The notes: generated by a model from the letters alone, not told the origin. 64,000 nt of DNA from Cellvibrio sp. PSBB023 (GCF_002007605.1 NZ_CP019799.1:248001-312000); one strand, 5' to 3'. Shown: positions 39,181-50,616, counted from the first letter of the stretch. A program made the numbers and translations.

Positions 39181-39188
39181 GGCGAAAA

Positions 39189-40769
39189 TTAATGGCGGAA
39201 GTGACGCATACCGGTAAATACCATCGCCATGCCATGTTCGTTGGCAGCGGCAATTACTTCTTCATCGCGCATTGAACCACCGGGTTGAATTACGGCGGCG
39301 ATACCCACTTTAGCCGCGTTGTCGATGCCGTCGCGGAAGGGGAAGAATGCATCGGAAGCCATGACTGATCCGGCAACCTGCAGGCCAGCATGTTCCGCTT
39401 TAATGGCGGCGATACGTGCAGAGTTCACCCGGCTCATTTGGCCAGCGCCAACGCCGATAGTCTGTGAGTTTTTGGCGTAGACAATAGCATTGGATTTAAC
39501 AAACTTGGCGACCTTCCAAGCGAACAATAAATCGCGCAGTTCGTCTTCCGTAGGAACGCGTTGCGTGACGATTTTTAAATCTGCAGCGGTGATCATGCCG
39601 TTATCGCGGTCTTGCACTAACAGGCCGCCGTTGACGCGTTTGTAATCCAATCCTGCAAAACGTTCGGTGCCCCATTCGCCACAAGCGAGCAGGCGTACAT
39701 TTTGTTTGGCTTTTACCACCTCAATGGCTTCGGCAGAAACGCTGGGTGCAATAATCACTTCAACAAACTGACGCTCAACAATGGCTTGTGCGGTGGCCGC
39801 ATCCAGCTCGCGGTTGAACGCAATAATGCCACCGAAGGCAGATTCAGTATCGGTAGCGTAGGCGAGATCGTAGGCATCTTTAATATTGGCTGCCACCGCA
39901 ACACCGCAAGGGTTTGCATGCTTCACAATCACACACGCAGGTTCAGTGAAACATTTAACGGTTTCCAGTGCGGCGTCAGTATCGGCTACGTTGTTGTACG
40001 ACAGCTCTTTACCTTGTAATTGTTTGGCGGTAGCAATGCTCGCTTCCTGCGGATTTTTTTCCACATAAAACGCGGCTTTTTGATGTGGGTTTTCGCCGTA
40101 ACGCATTTCTTGTGCTTTGATAAATTGGCTGTTGAAGGTGCGAGGGAAATCGGCACTGCCACCTTCTACCAAACGGCCAAAATAATTGGCAATAGCACCA
40201 TCATAAGCAGCGGTGTGCTCGTAGGCTTTAATTGCCAGGTTGAAACGGGTTTTTAATGAGGTGCTGCCATTGTTGGCTTGCATTTCCGCAAGAATGGTGG
40301 CGTAGTCTGATGCGTTAACAACAATGTTGACGTGGGCGTGGTTTTTAGCCGCTGCGCGCACCATGGTTGGGCCGCCGATATCAATATTTTCTACGGCGTC
40401 TTCCAGTGAGCAATTTTTGTTGGCGACTGTTTTTTCAAAGGGATAGAGGTTTACGACAACCATATCAATGGCATTGATGCCATGTTCGCGCATGATGGCT
40501 TCATCGGTACCGCGACGCCCCAAAATGCCACCGTGTACTTTCGGGTGCAGGGTTTTAACGCGACCATCCATCATTTCCGGGAAGCCGGTGTAGTCAGAGA
40601 CTTCAATAGCAGGGATCTTGTTGTCGGTCAGCAATTTGAAGGTGCCGCCGGTTGATAAAATTTCCACGCCTTGGGCGTGCAGGGCTTGGGCAAATTCAAC
40701 AATGCCGGTTTTATCAGACACGCTAATAAGCGCGCGTTTTACTGCAACAAGATCGGAAGTATTGGACAT
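39189..40769 (-). CDS. purH: bifunctional AICAR formyltransferase / IMP cyclohydrolase
   Basis: 526 aa. N-terminal cyclohydrolase ([29 protein letters not shown]), C-terminal formyltransferase with KHANPCGVA and the RHFRH-type end (GMRHFRH). Catalyses the last two steps of IMP synthesis. Full length. Confidence 0.97.
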   Translation of the reverse strand: MSNTSDLVAVKRALISVSDKTGIVEFAQALHAQGVEILSTGGTFKLLTDNKIPAIEVSDYTGFPEMMDGRVKTLHPKVHGGILGRRGTDEAIMREHGINAIDMVVVNLYPFEKTVANKNCSLEDAVENIDIGGPTMVRAAAKNHAHVNIVVNASDYATILAEMQANNGSTSLKTRFNLAIKAYEHTAAYDGAIANYFGRLVEGGSADFPRTFNSQFIKAQEMRYGENPHQKAAFYVEKNPQEASIATAKQLQGKELSYNNVADTDAALETVKCFTEPACVIVKHANPCGVAVAANIKDAYDLAYATDTESAFGGIIAFNRELDAATAQAIVERQFVEVIIAPSVSAEAIEVVKAKQNVRLLACGEWGTERFAGLDYKRVNGGLLVQDRDNGMITAADLKIVTQRVPTEDELRDLLFAWKVAKFVKSNAIVYAKNSQTIGVGAGQMSRVNSARIAAIKAEHAGLQVAGSVMASDAFFPFRDGIDNAAKVGIAAVIQPGGSMRDEEVIAAANEHGMAMVFTGMRHFRH

Positions 40770-40835
40770 ACACTGTTCCTGTAAAATTGATGATGTAAAA
40801 GTGAAAGGTAGAAAAAATAAAATTCGCTAAAAAGC

Positions 40836-40869
40836 AAAAGGGGTGGAAACGAATCACCACCCCTTTTTT
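40836..40869. terminator. terminator after dusB-fis
   Basis: AAAAGGGGTGG / CCACCCCTTTT with a 10-nt loop, T-runs on both strands, 45 bp after the fis stop. Confidence 0.8.
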
Positions 40870-40913
40870 GATTTGCGCCAGGTTTTTTTGAGGTTCCCAG
40901 TGCGCTGTAAAAA

Positions 40914-41207
40914 TTACAGCAGACCGTATTGCTTTAATTTTTTACGCAGTGTGCCACGGTTTAGGCCCAACACTTGTGCGGCGCGGGTTTGATTGTGACG
41001 GGTGTACTTCAATACGATTTCCAGCATAGGTGCTTCCACTTCGGCCAGAACCATTTCGTACACGTTGCTAACGTCTTGGCCGTCGAGGTGTTTGAAATAG
41101 TTTTCAACGGCTTGCTCTACGCAGCCGCGCAGCGATTGAGCTTGTACTGGTTGAGTGGGGGCAGCTTGTGCTGGAGTTGCATCAGCAAAGAAAGTTGCAG
41201 TATTCAT
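40914..41207 (-). CDS. fis: nucleoid protein Fis
   Basis: 97 aa. C-terminal [23 protein letters not shown] followed by KQYGLL is the Fis DNA-binding signature; the central [19 protein letters not shown] dimerisation helix is also standard. The N-terminus is Ala/Pro/Gln-rich. Overlaps dusB by 4 bp, the classic dusB-fis operon that couples Fis level to growth. Confidence 0.95.
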   Translation of the reverse strand: MNTATFFADATPAQAAPTQPVQAQSLRGCVEQAVENYFKHLDGQDVSNVYEMVLAEVEAPMLEIVLKYTRHNQTRAAQVLGLNRGTLRKKLKQYGLL

Positions 41208-42235
41208 GCGGCTTTTTCCTCTTTCGTAAGCAGCTGTTCAAAGAAATTTTGAATGCTGGTTTGTTGTTCTTCTGCGTTATCTATAGCGTTAAAGGTTTTG
41301 CGAAAAATTTCGCTGCCTGGGACCGTTTGCAAGTACCAGCTCACGTGTTTGCGAGCGATACGCGGGCCCATAAACTCACCATAAAAACGGTATAACTCGC
41401 GCAGATGGGTAGATAAAATATCCCTGACTTCTATCAGGGATGGTTCAGGTAATTGCTCACCGGTTTGCAGGTAATGTGCAATCTCCCGGAAAATCCACGG
41501 GCGCCCTTGGGCCGCTCGTCCAATCATCACCGCTGCCGCTCCGGTGTAATCCAACACGGTTTTGGCTTTGTGTGGTGAATCTATATCGCCATTGGCAAAT
41601 ACCGGAATCTTCACGGCATTGACTACACTGGCGATAGTGTCGTATTCGGCTTGGCCAGCAAAGGCGTCGGCGCGGGTGCGACCATGAAGAGCAAGGGCTT
41701 GTATACCTGCATCTTCAGCGATGCGTGCAATACGCACCGCATTGCGTTCTTCGTTGCTCCAACCAGTGCGAAACTTCAGGGTGACGGGAATGTCCACCGA
41801 TTTCACTACTGTCTGCAAAATATCGGCGACCAACTGCTCGTCTTTCAATAGCGCTGAGCCAGCCGCTTTTTTACATACTTTTTTAGCAGGGCAGCCCATG
41901 TTGATGTCGATAATCTGGGCGCCATTCGCGGCATTTAAGCGCGCCGCTTCGGCGATCATGTCCGGATCACCGCCCGCGATTTGCACTGCTATCGGTTCGG
42001 CTTCGCCGGTATGATCCATCCGCAAGCTACTTTTACGACTCCCCCATAAGCTGGCATCGGCGGTGAGCATTTCCGAAATCACCAAGCCCGCGCCCAGAGA
42101 GCGACACAATTGACGAAACGGCCGATCAGTAACGCCTGCCATAGGCGCGAGAATCATCTGGCTGTCGATAGTGTAGGGGCCGATACTAAACACGTGGTTG
42201 GTTTGCAGTGATCGAGTTGTCGTTGTTGCGGTCAT
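41204..42235 (-). CDS. dusB: tRNA-dihydrouridine synthase B
   Basis: 343 aa flavoenzyme. [20 protein letters not shown] (FMN site), [19 protein letters not shown] with the catalytic Cys, [13 protein letters not shown] and [12 protein letters not shown]. Reduces U17 in tRNA. First gene of dusB-fis. Confidence 0.95.
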   Translation of the reverse strand: MTATTTTRSLQTNHVFSIGPYTIDSQMILAPMAGVTDRPFRQLCRSLGAGLVISEMLTADASLWGSRKSSLRMDHTGEAEPIAVQIAGGDPDMIAEAARLNAANGAQIIDINMGCPAKKVCKKAAGSALLKDEQLVADILQTVVKSVDIPVTLKFRTGWSNEERNAVRIARIAEDAGIQALALHGRTRADAFAGQAEYDTIASVVNAVKIPVFANGDIDSPHKAKTVLDYTGAAAVMIGRAAQGRPWIFREIAHYLQTGEQLPEPSLIEVRDILSTHLRELYRFYGEFMGPRIARKHVSWYLQTVPGSEIFRKTFNAIDNAEEQQTSIQNFFEQLLTKEEKAA

Positions 42236-42542
42236 ACCGGAAACTCCGGCGTTAGCCTGAGCAAGTCAGCACAAAAATTGAGCTGTTGGCCTGCGTTAAA
42301 GGGGCGCCATGATACCCGTTTGGGGTGGGGTTGGGAACGCAAAAAACGCAAAAAACGGTGTTTTTTTGAGCGATAAAAACAGGCTTTTTTAGTGATATCG
42401 GGTTGCAAAAAAAGCAGATTTGGGGCAGCGGCTGGGCTGGAGTGGTTTTTAGTTGTTCATCCCCATCAGTTTGATCCCTATGAGGTAAAGCTGCGCCCCC
42501 GGTTGTTGCTTTTTGTACAGTGAGGGCGCAAGTCGTGTGTTG
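42236..42542. other. 307-bp intergenic region upstream of dusB-fis
   Basis: Holds the dusB-fis promoter (minus) and the 3' flank of the DUF3426 gene. It contains A/T-homopolymer stretches (near 42335-42400) and a GCGCCC/GGGCGC inverted pair shortly after the DUF3426 stop, without a T-run. I find no gene or known RNA. Confidence 0.45.
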
Positions 42543-44117
42543 TTACTGTTGTGGGATGTGAATGCGGTAGTTCACTGCCTCGGCGCCCGGGTCCACTATA
42601 TCGAGGGTGATATAGACTTTTTGGTTTTGCGGCATCAGATCCCTGCCTGCCAGCTCACCGCCCAAGTAATCCTTCGGGGTAAAGCGCCGTGAGGCGACCA
42701 GATTGTCATCCAGATCGCTGAATACGAGGACCAGATCCGGAAAGGGTTGATCGAAAGGAGCACCGTTAATAATCATCACATCAACCGCCAGTGCATTCTC
42801 GGCATCGGGGTGTTCGCGCACAACCAGGTTGGAGGTGGTGATTTGGCGGGTATCCACCAGTGTGGGGAGTTCACAGCCAAGGTAAGGGCAGGCAAATAGA
42901 TAGGCGGTGCGATAGGGTTCAATACGACTCAGGGAATCGAACTTGAACCAGGCTATCTGCACGGCGAGTGTAATCAGTCCGATCAGGCTTAAGGTTGCCC
43001 ATAATTTGCGTTGATACCAGCGGCGCATACTTTTGGCTGTAAATTCGATCGGCGCGGGAATGATGTTCATCAATAGCGCGGCGCGAGATCCGTCGTAGGC
43101 GCGGATTTTGGGTTGGGTTTTCACCTGGCGCTTGTGCGCGTCATCGCTGGGTGGTGTTTCTGCGTCAATGCCAGTGTCGGTATTGATTGCTTCATCGAGT
43201 GGTGTGGCCGATGGTTGAAACCCTTGGTGATCGGGAATCTTCGCCAGTTCTTCACTGAGTATAAATTCATCTGTTGCGGTCGAGGCCTGACTCTCGGTTT
43301 CATCCACAAGGCTGAATACTAGCCCCGGTGTTGCAGGTTTACTGTCGCCAGGGAAGTTATTGTCGGATGGCGCAGGTGTTACAGCATGGCTGGCAAGCAG
43401 TGCCTCATCGGCCAGCTCCTCATCGGACTTGGGGCGAGCTACACCTAATTGCGGCACAGTCTCCTCTTCATCAATCAGCATTTCTGCCCAGGATTCATCC
43501 GCCTCTTTGTGTTGTTTGTCGTCGCTGTCATTATCGGGGCGAATCTTACGCTCAAACAGAGACACGTCCGTCGTTGGCTTTACGTCTATATCCATAAAGC
43601 TGTCGAATTCGTACTTGCTGTCCTCGGCCAGCGGCTCCTCCATGTCGTCGCTAATAAGAATGTCATCACCATCATCCAGAGTGATGGGCTTGATGATTTT
43701 TCGTACGGCGACCGGTTTTTCGGGGATGGGTGGCTGTTGTTGCAGTGTGTGTAAATCCGGCTTTTTCAGCGTCACATTGGACGACTCTGACGCGGCTTTT
43801 GGTTGCACTGGCTGCTGTGCGTTTGGCGTGTTTGGTGGTGTAGTTGTATTGATAGCACGTGGAGTTGCGCTCGGTGTAATCGCTGGTATCGTGCGTTTGG
43901 GTGTGTCAATTTGTGCTGGTGCTGGTGCTGGTGCTGGTGCGGCGACAGGTGGTGTATTTGGCTTCACAGCAACCAGATATTCCTGCGCCTTGAACACGTT
44001 CAGGCAAGAACCGCAGCGCACTGCACCCTTCGCGGTTTGCAGCTGGCTTTGGGTTACACGAAATGCAGTTTCACATTTTGGGCAACGGGTGATCATTGGG
44101 TTGCTGGCAGAGGTCAT
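42543..44117 (-). CDS. MJ0042-type zinc-finger membrane protein with DUF3426 domain
   Basis: 524 aa. N-terminal zinc ribbon (CPKC near residue 12 and CGSC near residue 35, MJ0042 type), a long acidic low-complexity middle with a Pro-Ala repeat encoded by a GGTGCT-type microsatellite (~43916-43945), one transmembrane helix around residue 370 (LWATLSLIGLITLAVQIAWF) and a C-terminal extracytoplasmic DUF3426 domain. Such genes commonly flank prmA, as here. Function unknown. A second ATG at 44096 is possible. Confidence 0.8.
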   Translation of the reverse strand: MTSASNPMITRCPKCETAFRVTQSQLQTAKGAVRCGSCLNVFKAQEYLVAVKPNTPPVAAPAPAPAPAQIDTPKRTIPAITPSATPRAINTTTPPNTPNAQQPVQPKAASESSNVTLKKPDLHTLQQQPPIPEKPVAVRKIIKPITLDDGDDILISDDMEEPLAEDSKYEFDSFMDIDVKPTTDVSLFERKIRPDNDSDDKQHKEADESWAEMLIDEEETVPQLGVARPKSDEELADEALLASHAVTPAPSDNNFPGDSKPATPGLVFSLVDETESQASTATDEFILSEELAKIPDHQGFQPSATPLDEAINTDTGIDAETPPSDDAHKRQVKTQPKIRAYDGSRAALLMNIIPAPIEFTAKSMRRWYQRKLWATLSLIGLITLAVQIAWFKFDSLSRIEPYRTAYLFACPYLGCELPTLVDTRQITTSNLVVREHPDAENALAVDVMIINGAPFDQPFPDLVLVFSDLDDNLVASRRFTPKDYLGGELAGRDLMPQNQKVYITLDIVDPGAEAVNYRIHIPQQ

Positions 44118-44236
44118 GTCTATGGGCTCTTAAACCTGTCGAAGTAATCAGCGAGATTGCACAGTGTAGCTTTTCGCGAGCTATGCGGTAAATTGCGACG
44201 CGCGCGCCAGCCAGGGTTGTCGCGTCGCAATGCCAA

Positions 44237-45118
44237 CTATCTCACCTTTGTGGCCGTCAGGCGTACCCATTCTTCTTGTTCGGCGACAGGATCAAATTCA
44301 AACCAGGGTTCATAGGCCGCCATCACTGATTTTGCTTGAATCGCCAGTATGCCGGATAGGCAGAGCTTGCCGCCTACTTTGGTCATGGCATTCAGTGCGG
44401 GAGCCAATTCGGCCAGTGGGCCAGCGAGAATATTGGCTAGCATGACATCCACCTGACCTTTGGGGCAGTTTGGCGGTAAATAGACGGGCATGGCATCCGC
44501 CGGTAAATGATTGCGTTTGGCGTTTTCGGTGGTGGCGAGTAGTGCTTGTGGGTCGATGTCTACGCCGATCACGCGCTTGGCGCCTAACAGCAGGGTGGCA
44601 ATGCCCAAAATGCCTGAGCCGCACCCATAGTCGACGACGTCAAGCCCTTTAAAATCCTGTTGATCAATCCACTGCATGCACAGGAAAGTGGTTGGGTGGG
44701 TACCGGTACCAAATGCCAGGCCGGGGTCAAGCATCAGGTTTACCTTGTCCGGTTCCGGCGGCTGTTGCCAGCTGGGGCAAATCCATAGGCGCTCACCGCA
44801 GCGAATAGCATGGTAGTTGGTCATCCATTCGCGCTCCCAGTCTTTGTCTTCCAGTTGTTCCCAATAGTGCTCAGGCAATGGGTTGCCAAAGCGCCGCTCA
44901 GCAATGGCGATGGTCTTGGCGGTATCAATTTCTGCATCGAACAGGCCGGTGATTTTGACGCTGTCCCACAGTGGTGTCTCGCCCAAACCGGGTTCCAGAA
45001 TGGGTTGATCTGCGTTGTCTTGCAGTGTGACTGAGGCGGCACCGCAGGCCAATAGTGAATCCTCAAGGGATTCGGCGTAGCGGCGTGTACTGATGATTTT
45101 GAGTTGCAGCCAGGGCAT
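44237..45118 (-). CDS. prmA: ribosomal protein L11 methyltransferase
   Basis: 293 aa from ATG 45118 (MPWLQLKIIST). In-frame upstream starts run through a terminator and are rejected. SAM motif I is VVDYGCGSGILGIA; the GLAFGTGTHPTTFLCMQW segment precedes it, and NILAGPLAELAP is the substrate-loop motif. Trimethylates L11 residues. Its short leader contains a duplicated TGCTCTTGGT (45126-45135 and 45147-45156). Confidence 0.95.
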   Translation of the reverse strand: MPWLQLKIISTRRYAESLEDSLLACGAASVTLQDNADQPILEPGLGETPLWDSVKITGLFDAEIDTAKTIAIAERRFGNPLPEHYWEQLEDKDWEREWMTNYHAIRCGERLWICPSWQQPPEPDKVNLMLDPGLAFGTGTHPTTFLCMQWIDQQDFKGLDVVDYGCGSGILGIATLLLGAKRVIGVDIDPQALLATTENAKRNHLPADAMPVYLPPNCPKGQVDVMLANILAGPLAELAPALNAMTKVGGKLCLSGILAIQAKSVMAAYEPWFEFDPVAEQEEWVRLTATKVR

Positions 45119-45168
45119 AGACTTCTGCTCTTGGTGAAAAAAGATGTGCTCTTGGTCGAGGTGAATGC

Positions 45169-45196
45169 AAAAGGGCGCGATAAATCGCGCCCTTTT
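45169..45196. terminator. terminator after accC
   Basis: Perfect 13-bp stem AAAAGGGCGCGAT / ATCGCGCCCTTTT with a 2-nt spacer, 16 bp after the accC stop. Confidence 0.85.
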
Positions 45197-45212
45197 GGTC
45201 AATCGGCTGATA

Positions 45213-46553
45213 TTACTCGGCCAATTTCTTTTCCAGGTAGTGAATGTTTACACCACCTTTGCGGAATTCGGTATCGCGAACCAACATTTGCTGTAGCGGG
45301 ATGTTGGTGCGAATACCATCCACAATTGTTTCATCCAGCGCGTTGCGCATACGGTTCAGGGCGATCTCGCGGGTATCACCGAAGGTGATAATTTTGGCGA
45401 TCATTGAGTCGTAGTTGGGCGGCACTGTGTAGCCGTTGTAGAGGTGAGAATCCACCCGTACACCCAAGCCACCGGGGGCATGGAAACCTTTTACCAGGCC
45501 GGGGCAGGGCATAAAGGTTTTGGGGTCTTCGGCGTTGATGCGGCATTCAAATGAGTGGCCGCGAATGACTACATCGGATTGCTTGTAGGACAGCGGCAAA
45601 CCGGAGCAAACGCGAATTTGCTCTTTGATCAAATCGATGCCGGTTACCATTTCCGATACTGGATGTTCCACCTGGATACGGGTGTTCATCTCGATAAAGT
45701 AAAAACGTCCGTCTTCGTACAGGAACTCAAAGGTTCCTGCGCCTTTGTAGCCAATATCAATACAGGCTTTAACGCAGGCGGCATAAGTCTCTTCGCGTAC
45801 GTCTTGCGGAATGCCGGGTGCAGGTGCTTCTTCCAATACTTTTTGGTGGCGGCGTTGCAGTGAGCAATCGCGATCACCCAAGTGAATGGCGTGCCCCTGG
45901 CCGTCAGACAGGATCTGAACTTCCACGTGGCGTGGGTTCTGCAGGAATTTTTCCATGTACACAGTGCCATCGCCAAATGCGGCTTTGGCTTCGCCCTGAG
46001 TGACGTGGATGGAGCTGATTAATGCGGCTTCGGTGTGTACCACGCGCATACCGCGACCACCGCCACCGGCAGCTGCCTTGATGATGATGGGATAGCCAAT
46101 GCGTTTGGCGATTTTCATGCACTCTTCCGGGTCATCCGGCAGCGGGCCATCGGAGCCGGGAACGGTGGGAACACCAGCTTTTTTCATTGCCTTGATGGCT
46201 TCAACCTTGTCGCCCATCATGCGGATAACCGCTGGGTCCGGGCCGATAAAGGTAAAGCCGCTGTTTTGCACGCGCTCGGCAAAGTCAGCATTTTCCGCCA
46301 GAAAGCCGTAGCCGGGGTGTACCGCTTCGGCGTCGGTGATTTCCATGGCCGCGATAATCGCAGGCACATTGAGGTAGCTTTTGGGTGACGGGTTTGGCCC
46401 GATACACACCGATTCATCCGCAAGGCGAACGTGTTTCAAATCGCGGTCAACCTGGGAGTGCACGGCAACAGTCTTGATGCCCAACTCTTTGCAGGCGCGC
46501 AATACGCGCAGCGCGATTTCGCCACGGTTGGCGATCAAAATTTTATCGAACAT
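45213..46553 (-). CDS. accC: acetyl-CoA carboxylase, biotin carboxylase subunit
   Basis: 446 aa ATP-grasp enzyme. [20 protein letters not shown], the glycine-rich ATP lid [15 protein letters not shown] and [16 protein letters not shown] are present. Carboxylates biotin on AccB in the first committed step of fatty-acid synthesis. 72 bp after accB. Confidence 0.98.
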   Translation of the reverse strand: MFDKILIANRGEIALRVLRACKELGIKTVAVHSQVDRDLKHVRLADESVCIGPNPSPKSYLNVPAIIAAMEITDAEAVHPGYGFLAENADFAERVQNSGFTFIGPDPAVIRMMGDKVEAIKAMKKAGVPTVPGSDGPLPDDPEECMKIAKRIGYPIIIKAAAGGGGRGMRVVHTEAALISSIHVTQGEAKAAFGDGTVYMEKFLQNPRHVEVQILSDGQGHAIHLGDRDCSLQRRHQKVLEEAPAPGIPQDVREETYAACVKACIDIGYKGAGTFEFLYEDGRFYFIEMNTRIQVEHPVSEMVTGIDLIKEQIRVCSGLPLSYKQSDVVIRGHSFECRINAEDPKTFMPCPGLVKGFHAPGGLGVRVDSHLYNGYTVPPNYDSMIAKIITFGDTREIALNRMRNALDETIVDGIRTNIPLQQMLVRDTEFRKGGVNIHYLEKKLAE

Positions 46554-46625
46554 AAACCAATTCCTCAGCGATTAGTGAATAGGTCGCCTGTGTTAAAACA
46601 GTGAGGCGACAGCCACAACAAATGG

Positions 46626-47090
46626 TTAGGCAATAGTCACTAAAGGCTGGTCAAATTCAACGGGGCTGCCGTCTTCAACCAGAATGGCTTCAATCACACC
46701 GGCTTTATCGGCTTCGATCTGGTTCATCATTTTCATGGCTTCAATAATGCAAATCACATCGCCTGCTTTAACGTGCTTGCCTACTTCAATAAATGACGGC
46801 GAGCCTGGGCTTGGTGAGCGGTAAAAGGTGCCGACCATAGGTGATTTCACCAGATGGCCAGAGGGTACTGCAGGTGCTGGCGCCGCTGCAGGGGCTGCTG
46901 CTACGGGAGCTGTCGGTGCAGCAGGTGCTGGTGCAGCGGGTGCGGCAAAACCTTGCGGTGCAGTGAAGTATTGGGTGGTGCCACTGTTGCGTGCGATACG
47001 CACAGATTCTTCGCCCTCTTTGATTTCCAGCTCGCCGATGTTGGATTCTTCCAGCAGCTCGATCAGTTTTTTAATTTTGCGAATATCCAT
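46626..47090 (-). CDS. accB: biotin carboxyl carrier protein
   Basis: 154 aa. N-terminal domain ([20 protein letters not shown]), an Ala/Pro-rich flexible linker (~50-75) and the C-terminal biotinyl domain with the biotinylated Lys in EAMKMMNQI. Located between aroQ and accC. Confidence 0.97.
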   Translation of the reverse strand: MDIRKIKKLIELLEESNIGELEIKEGEESVRIARNSGTTQYFTAPQGFAAPAAPAPAAPTAPVAAAPAAAPAPAVPSGHLVKSPMVGTFYRSPSPGSPSFIEVGKHVKAGDVICIIEAMKMMNQIEADKAGVIEAILVEDGSPVEFDQPLVTIA

Positions 47091-47154
47091 AGTGTCCTCT
47101 TTGGCAACATAGGTTGAAGGTTGATATTGGTTGTTGGCCTGATAAATAAAAGCG

Positions 47155-47592
47155 CTATTTGATCAGGGTAAAAGCAGCTTGCAGCGCCAGGTCATAGCTT
47201 GTGGCGCCAAATCCACAGATGACGCCTTGGGCGACATCGGAGAAATAGGAGTGATGACGAAAAGCCTCGCGTTTGTGCACGTTGGATAAGTGAACCTCGA
47301 TAAACGGAATATCTACACCCAGTAATGCATCGCGCAAGGCAACGCTGGTATGGGTAAAGGCGGCTGGGTTGATAATAATGAAATCAACCCCTTCCTTGCG
47401 GGCATCGTGAATGCGATCAATGAGTTCGTATTCCGCATTGCTTTGCAGGGTTTGCAAGTGATGACCTGCATCAAGTGCAGTTTGGGTGAGCTTGCGATTA
47501 ATGTCTTCCAGTGTGGTGGCTCCATAGATGCCTGGTTCGCGCAGCCCCAAAAGGTTCAGGTTGGGGCCGTGAAGTACCAAAATGGTTGCCAT
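47155..47592 (-). CDS. aroQ: 3-dehydroquinate dehydratase, type II
   Basis: 145 aa. [17 protein letters not shown] with the catalytic Tyr, [30 protein letters not shown] and [17 protein letters not shown] identify type II dehydroquinase of the shikimate pathway. First gene of aroQ-accB-accC, a conserved gammaproteobacterial operon. Confidence 0.97.
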   Translation of the reverse strand: MATILVLHGPNLNLLGLREPGIYGATTLEDINRKLTQTALDAGHHLQTLQSNAEYELIDRIHDARKEGVDFIIINPAAFTHTSVALRDALLGVDIPFIEVHLSNVHKREAFRHHSYFSDVAQGVICGFGATSYDLALQAAFTLIK

Positions 47593-47912
47593 TGACTGTG
47601 ATCCTGCAGTGATATTCTGTTTTTGTGCGCGAAATCACCAATGTCGGGTGAGTGTCGGCCTGTCTGGATTTAAATGTGACAAGAGTTTGCCGCAAAAACC
47701 CTGATCTGTCCACGATAGCAGCGAAATTTTGTTGAGTTGGCAGAAAATGCCTGCATGATTGAAGAAGTTAGTCGTGGTGATACTAAAAAGCGGCACTTAA
47801 ATAACACTTTTGCAGGATTATCCCCGCATCATGCCCTCACGATAGCGGCACAATGCGAGAAGTTGTGTAAATTTGTCGCCAAAAGAGCCTAAAATCGCCA
47901 AAAAGTAAAAAT
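47593..47912. other. 320-bp intergenic region upstream of aroQ-accBC
   Basis: Must contain the aroQ-accB-accC promoter and the dsbD 3' end. AT-rich near 47860-47910. I see no hairpin with a T-run for dsbD, no gene and no recognised RNA. Confidence 0.45.
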
Positions 47913-49709
47913 TTATAGGTTATTTTCGCCTTTCAGTGTGCGGATTACCAAATCCTTGGTGAGTAGTTGCGGCAATATTTGACCCTTGCCTGTGTGATTA
48001 GCGGGAAACCAAAGGTATAAAGGCACTCCGCTGCGGCCATATTCTTGCAGTAATTCGGTGATTTTCGGGTCCGTATTGGTCCAATCGCCTTTTATTGTTG
48101 CCACATTAAGTGCGTCGAATACGGCTTCTACGGCGGGTGTGTCTAATGCAATACGTTCGTTGGCAAGGCATGTCAGGCACCAATCGGCGGTGAGGTTTAC
48201 AAATACCGGGCGGCCCTGGCTGCGTAAATCAGCTAATAACTCGGGGCTATAGGCTTGCCAGCGTCCTTGTTGTTGCGCCTGATTATTGAGCGCTGGTGTT
48301 TGGAAAATAAGTGCCAGTGCAGCAATCCAACTGGCGGCGATAGCCAAGCGGCGCAACCAAAGCCAGAGGCCTGCGGCATGGCGTCCTTGTAGCCAACAAC
48401 CAAAGGTAATCAGGACTGCACCAATACACAGGCTGGCCATACCATTAACGCCAGTTTGGCGTCCGTAAACCCAGAGCAACCAAATTGCGCTCAGGTAAAG
48501 AGGGAAGGCGAGCACTTGTTTTAAATTGTCCATCCAGGCGCCGGGTTTGGGCAGGCGATTGGCCAGTGTCGGCAGGTAACACAGCAGTAATAGTGGCAGC
48601 GCCATACCAAAACCCAGTGCAGCAAAAATGGCGATGCAAACCAGTGCTGGTTGTGTCAGGGCAAGCCCGAGGGCGGCGCCCATGAAGGGGGCTGTACAGG
48701 GGCTGGCAACAACGGCTGCCAGCACGCCGGTAAAAAAGGAGCCACTCAAGCCGGATTTCTGCGTCAGTTGTTGGCCTGCTCCCATCAAGCTGCCGCCAAA
48801 GTGAATCAGGCCGGACATGCTCAATCCCATCACAAAGAATAAATAGGTGAGTGCGGCTATTAGCCCCGGTGACTGCAGTTGGAAGCCCCAGCCCACAGCT
48901 TCGCCCCCTTTGCGCGCCAAAATCAGGGCGATGGCAAAACCGACAAAGCACACCACAATACCCAGGGTGTAAACCCAGCCGTGCACTGCCAGTCTGCTGC
49001 GGTCAGCAGCGGCGAGGCTCATCACTTTGATCGATAACACCGGAAACACGCAGGGCATCAGGTTCAGGATCATTCCACCTAGCAGGGCGAGAAGCATCGC
49101 AAATAACCAGCCAGTATTAGTCGTGGACGGCGGTGCGTTTATGGTGGCGGGCGTAGTTGAGGCGGTGGATGCGGTAACAGATTGTTCGGTCACGCTGAGC
49201 ATTGCCGGATCGACAAGCAGGGTGATTTTTTGTGGTGGATAGCACAGACCTGCATCAGCGCAGCCCTGGTATTCTGCTTTCAAGGTAAAAGCGTGTTGGA
49301 TCTGGCTGATATCAAATGTTGCCGTCACTTCGTGGTAGTGCACCATGGTTTCGCGTTCAAACAGCTCGTCGTACTTCATTTTGCCCATGCTGTAAGCAGG
49401 GCTTAGCGAAACAGGTTGGTCGGCTTTAAATTTGAAGCGCTCTTGGTACAGGTAGTATTTGTCGGCGATGGCCCAGTGTAATGTGAGCTGCTCGCGCGTT
49501 ATCTGGAAGTCGGGTTTAAATGCCTCAGCAACCGGCAAGAATTCATCCTGGGCACCCAGCAGGCTGGTAGTGCTATTGAGGCTGGTGTTTTTGGCAAAAG
49601 GGTCGGCGGCATAGCCCGGTGTCGCGAAGGCGATGAGGCTGACGATCAGTAATGCCACGGCCTTGGCGTAGCCTGAGAATCCTGAAAATAAGTGACGAGT
49701 CTTATGCAT
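47913..49709 (-). CDS. dsbD: thiol:disulfide interchange protein DsbD
   Basis: 598 aa. Signal peptide ending GYAADPF, N-terminal periplasmic domain with the reactive pair in CADAGLCYPP, eight membrane helices with Cys in LNLMPCVFPVLS and VASPCTAPFMGA, and a C-terminal thioredoxin domain with CLTC (TADWCLTCLANE). Moves electrons from cytoplasmic thioredoxin to periplasmic DsbC/DsbG/CcmG. Full length. Confidence 0.96.
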   Translation of the reverse strand: MHKTRHLFSGFSGYAKAVALLIVSLIAFATPGYAADPFAKNTSLNSTTSLLGAQDEFLPVAEAFKPDFQITREQLTLHWAIADKYYLYQERFKFKADQPVSLSPAYSMGKMKYDELFERETMVHYHEVTATFDISQIQHAFTLKAEYQGCADAGLCYPPQKITLLVDPAMLSVTEQSVTASTASTTPATINAPPSTTNTGWLFAMLLALLGGMILNLMPCVFPVLSIKVMSLAAADRSRLAVHGWVYTLGIVVCFVGFAIALILARKGGEAVGWGFQLQSPGLIAALTYLFFVMGLSMSGLIHFGGSLMGAGQQLTQKSGLSGSFFTGVLAAVVASPCTAPFMGAALGLALTQPALVCIAIFAALGFGMALPLLLLCYLPTLANRLPKPGAWMDNLKQVLAFPLYLSAIWLLWVYGRQTGVNGMASLCIGAVLITFGCWLQGRHAAGLWLWLRRLAIAASWIAALALIFQTPALNNQAQQQGRWQAYSPELLADLRSQGRPVFVNLTADWCLTCLANERIALDTPAVEAVFDALNVATIKGDWTNTDPKITELLQEYGRSGVPLYLWFPANHTGKGQILPQLLTKDLVIRTLKGENNL

Positions 49710-49884
49710 GGATAAAGTATCTTGATCAAAATGGTTGGAGAGTGCCCGGTTCAGGTGTCCTTAAGCGCGACTTACAGTAACATACGCAGCTTTCTAGACA
49801 ATTGGTATTCGCAATCATTTTACGTGATGTGCGATTTTTCTTTCGCAACACAGAACTCATCTTTCAACACAGAGAAAAGGCTTT

Positions 49885-50616
49885 ATGTTTAATCTTGTTG
49901 GTCGCGCTGCGTTATTCATGGCAATGGTGTTTAGCCTGAGTGCCTGTCAGCTTCCGTTTTATGCTAATCAGAAAAAACCGGCCCCCGTTGCCCCAGCGCC
50001 AGTTCCGCCGCCCGCACCAGTGATCACCAAAGAGCAGCAGCTCATTCGCATGCTTCTGCTGAATGGTGAATACACTCTGTCGCGCGATCAACTCTTAACC
50101 CCGGCTAACGACAACGCCTACGACTTTTTCCGTGCGGTGCTAAAGCTCGACCCTAACAACCAACGTGCTAAGGGCGGCCTTCAAGGCATAGTGATGCGTT
50201 ATGTGGATTTGGCTCGTCAGGCCGCCGCTCGCGGCAACTATACCCAAGCCACCACTATGCTCAATAATGCCCGTATTGTTGACCCAAATAACCTGCTAAT
50301 AAAAGAAGTGTCTGTTGCGCTTACTGAACAAATTAAATCCGCACCACCTGTGCAACCCTATCGCGGCGGCGCCAACGAATTTTTGCTGGAAGCCAGTCTG
50401 CTGGGTAAGGATGATCCGCAAATCCTGGCGCGCTTGAGTGAAATCGCGCAAAAACTTAAAGCCACTGACAGTCTGGCAATGATTATTGCGCGCACCGATG
50501 TGGAAGGGCGTTGGATCTACCAAAAAATGCGCGACGCAGTGCCGGGCTACCGTGTGCGTGGTGATATCAAATTGGGTAGTCCGCCACGTGTACAGTTAGT
50601 GCCGTCCGCACAATAA
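49885..50616 (+). CDS. TPR-like lipoprotein
   Basis: 243 aa. Lipobox LSAC (Cys21), then a Pro/Ala linker (PAPVAPAPVPPPAPV) and helical repeats (YDFFRAVLKLDPNNQRAKGG; NYTQATTMLNNARIVDPNN) of TPR type. Probably outer-membrane attached, role unknown. It is the last core gene before the integron array; divergent from dsbD. Confidence 0.75.
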   Translation: MFNLVGRAALFMAMVFSLSACQLPFYANQKKPAPVAPAPVPPPAPVITKEQQLIRMLLLNGEYTLSRDQLLTPANDNAYDFFRAVLKLDPNNQRAKGGLQGIVMRYVDLARQAAARGNYTQATTMLNNARIVDPNNLLIKEVSVALTEQIKSAPPVQPYRGGANEFLLEASLLGKDDPQILARLSEIAQKLKATDSLAMIIARTDVEGRWIYQKMRDAVPGYRVRGDIKLGSPPRVQLVPSAQ

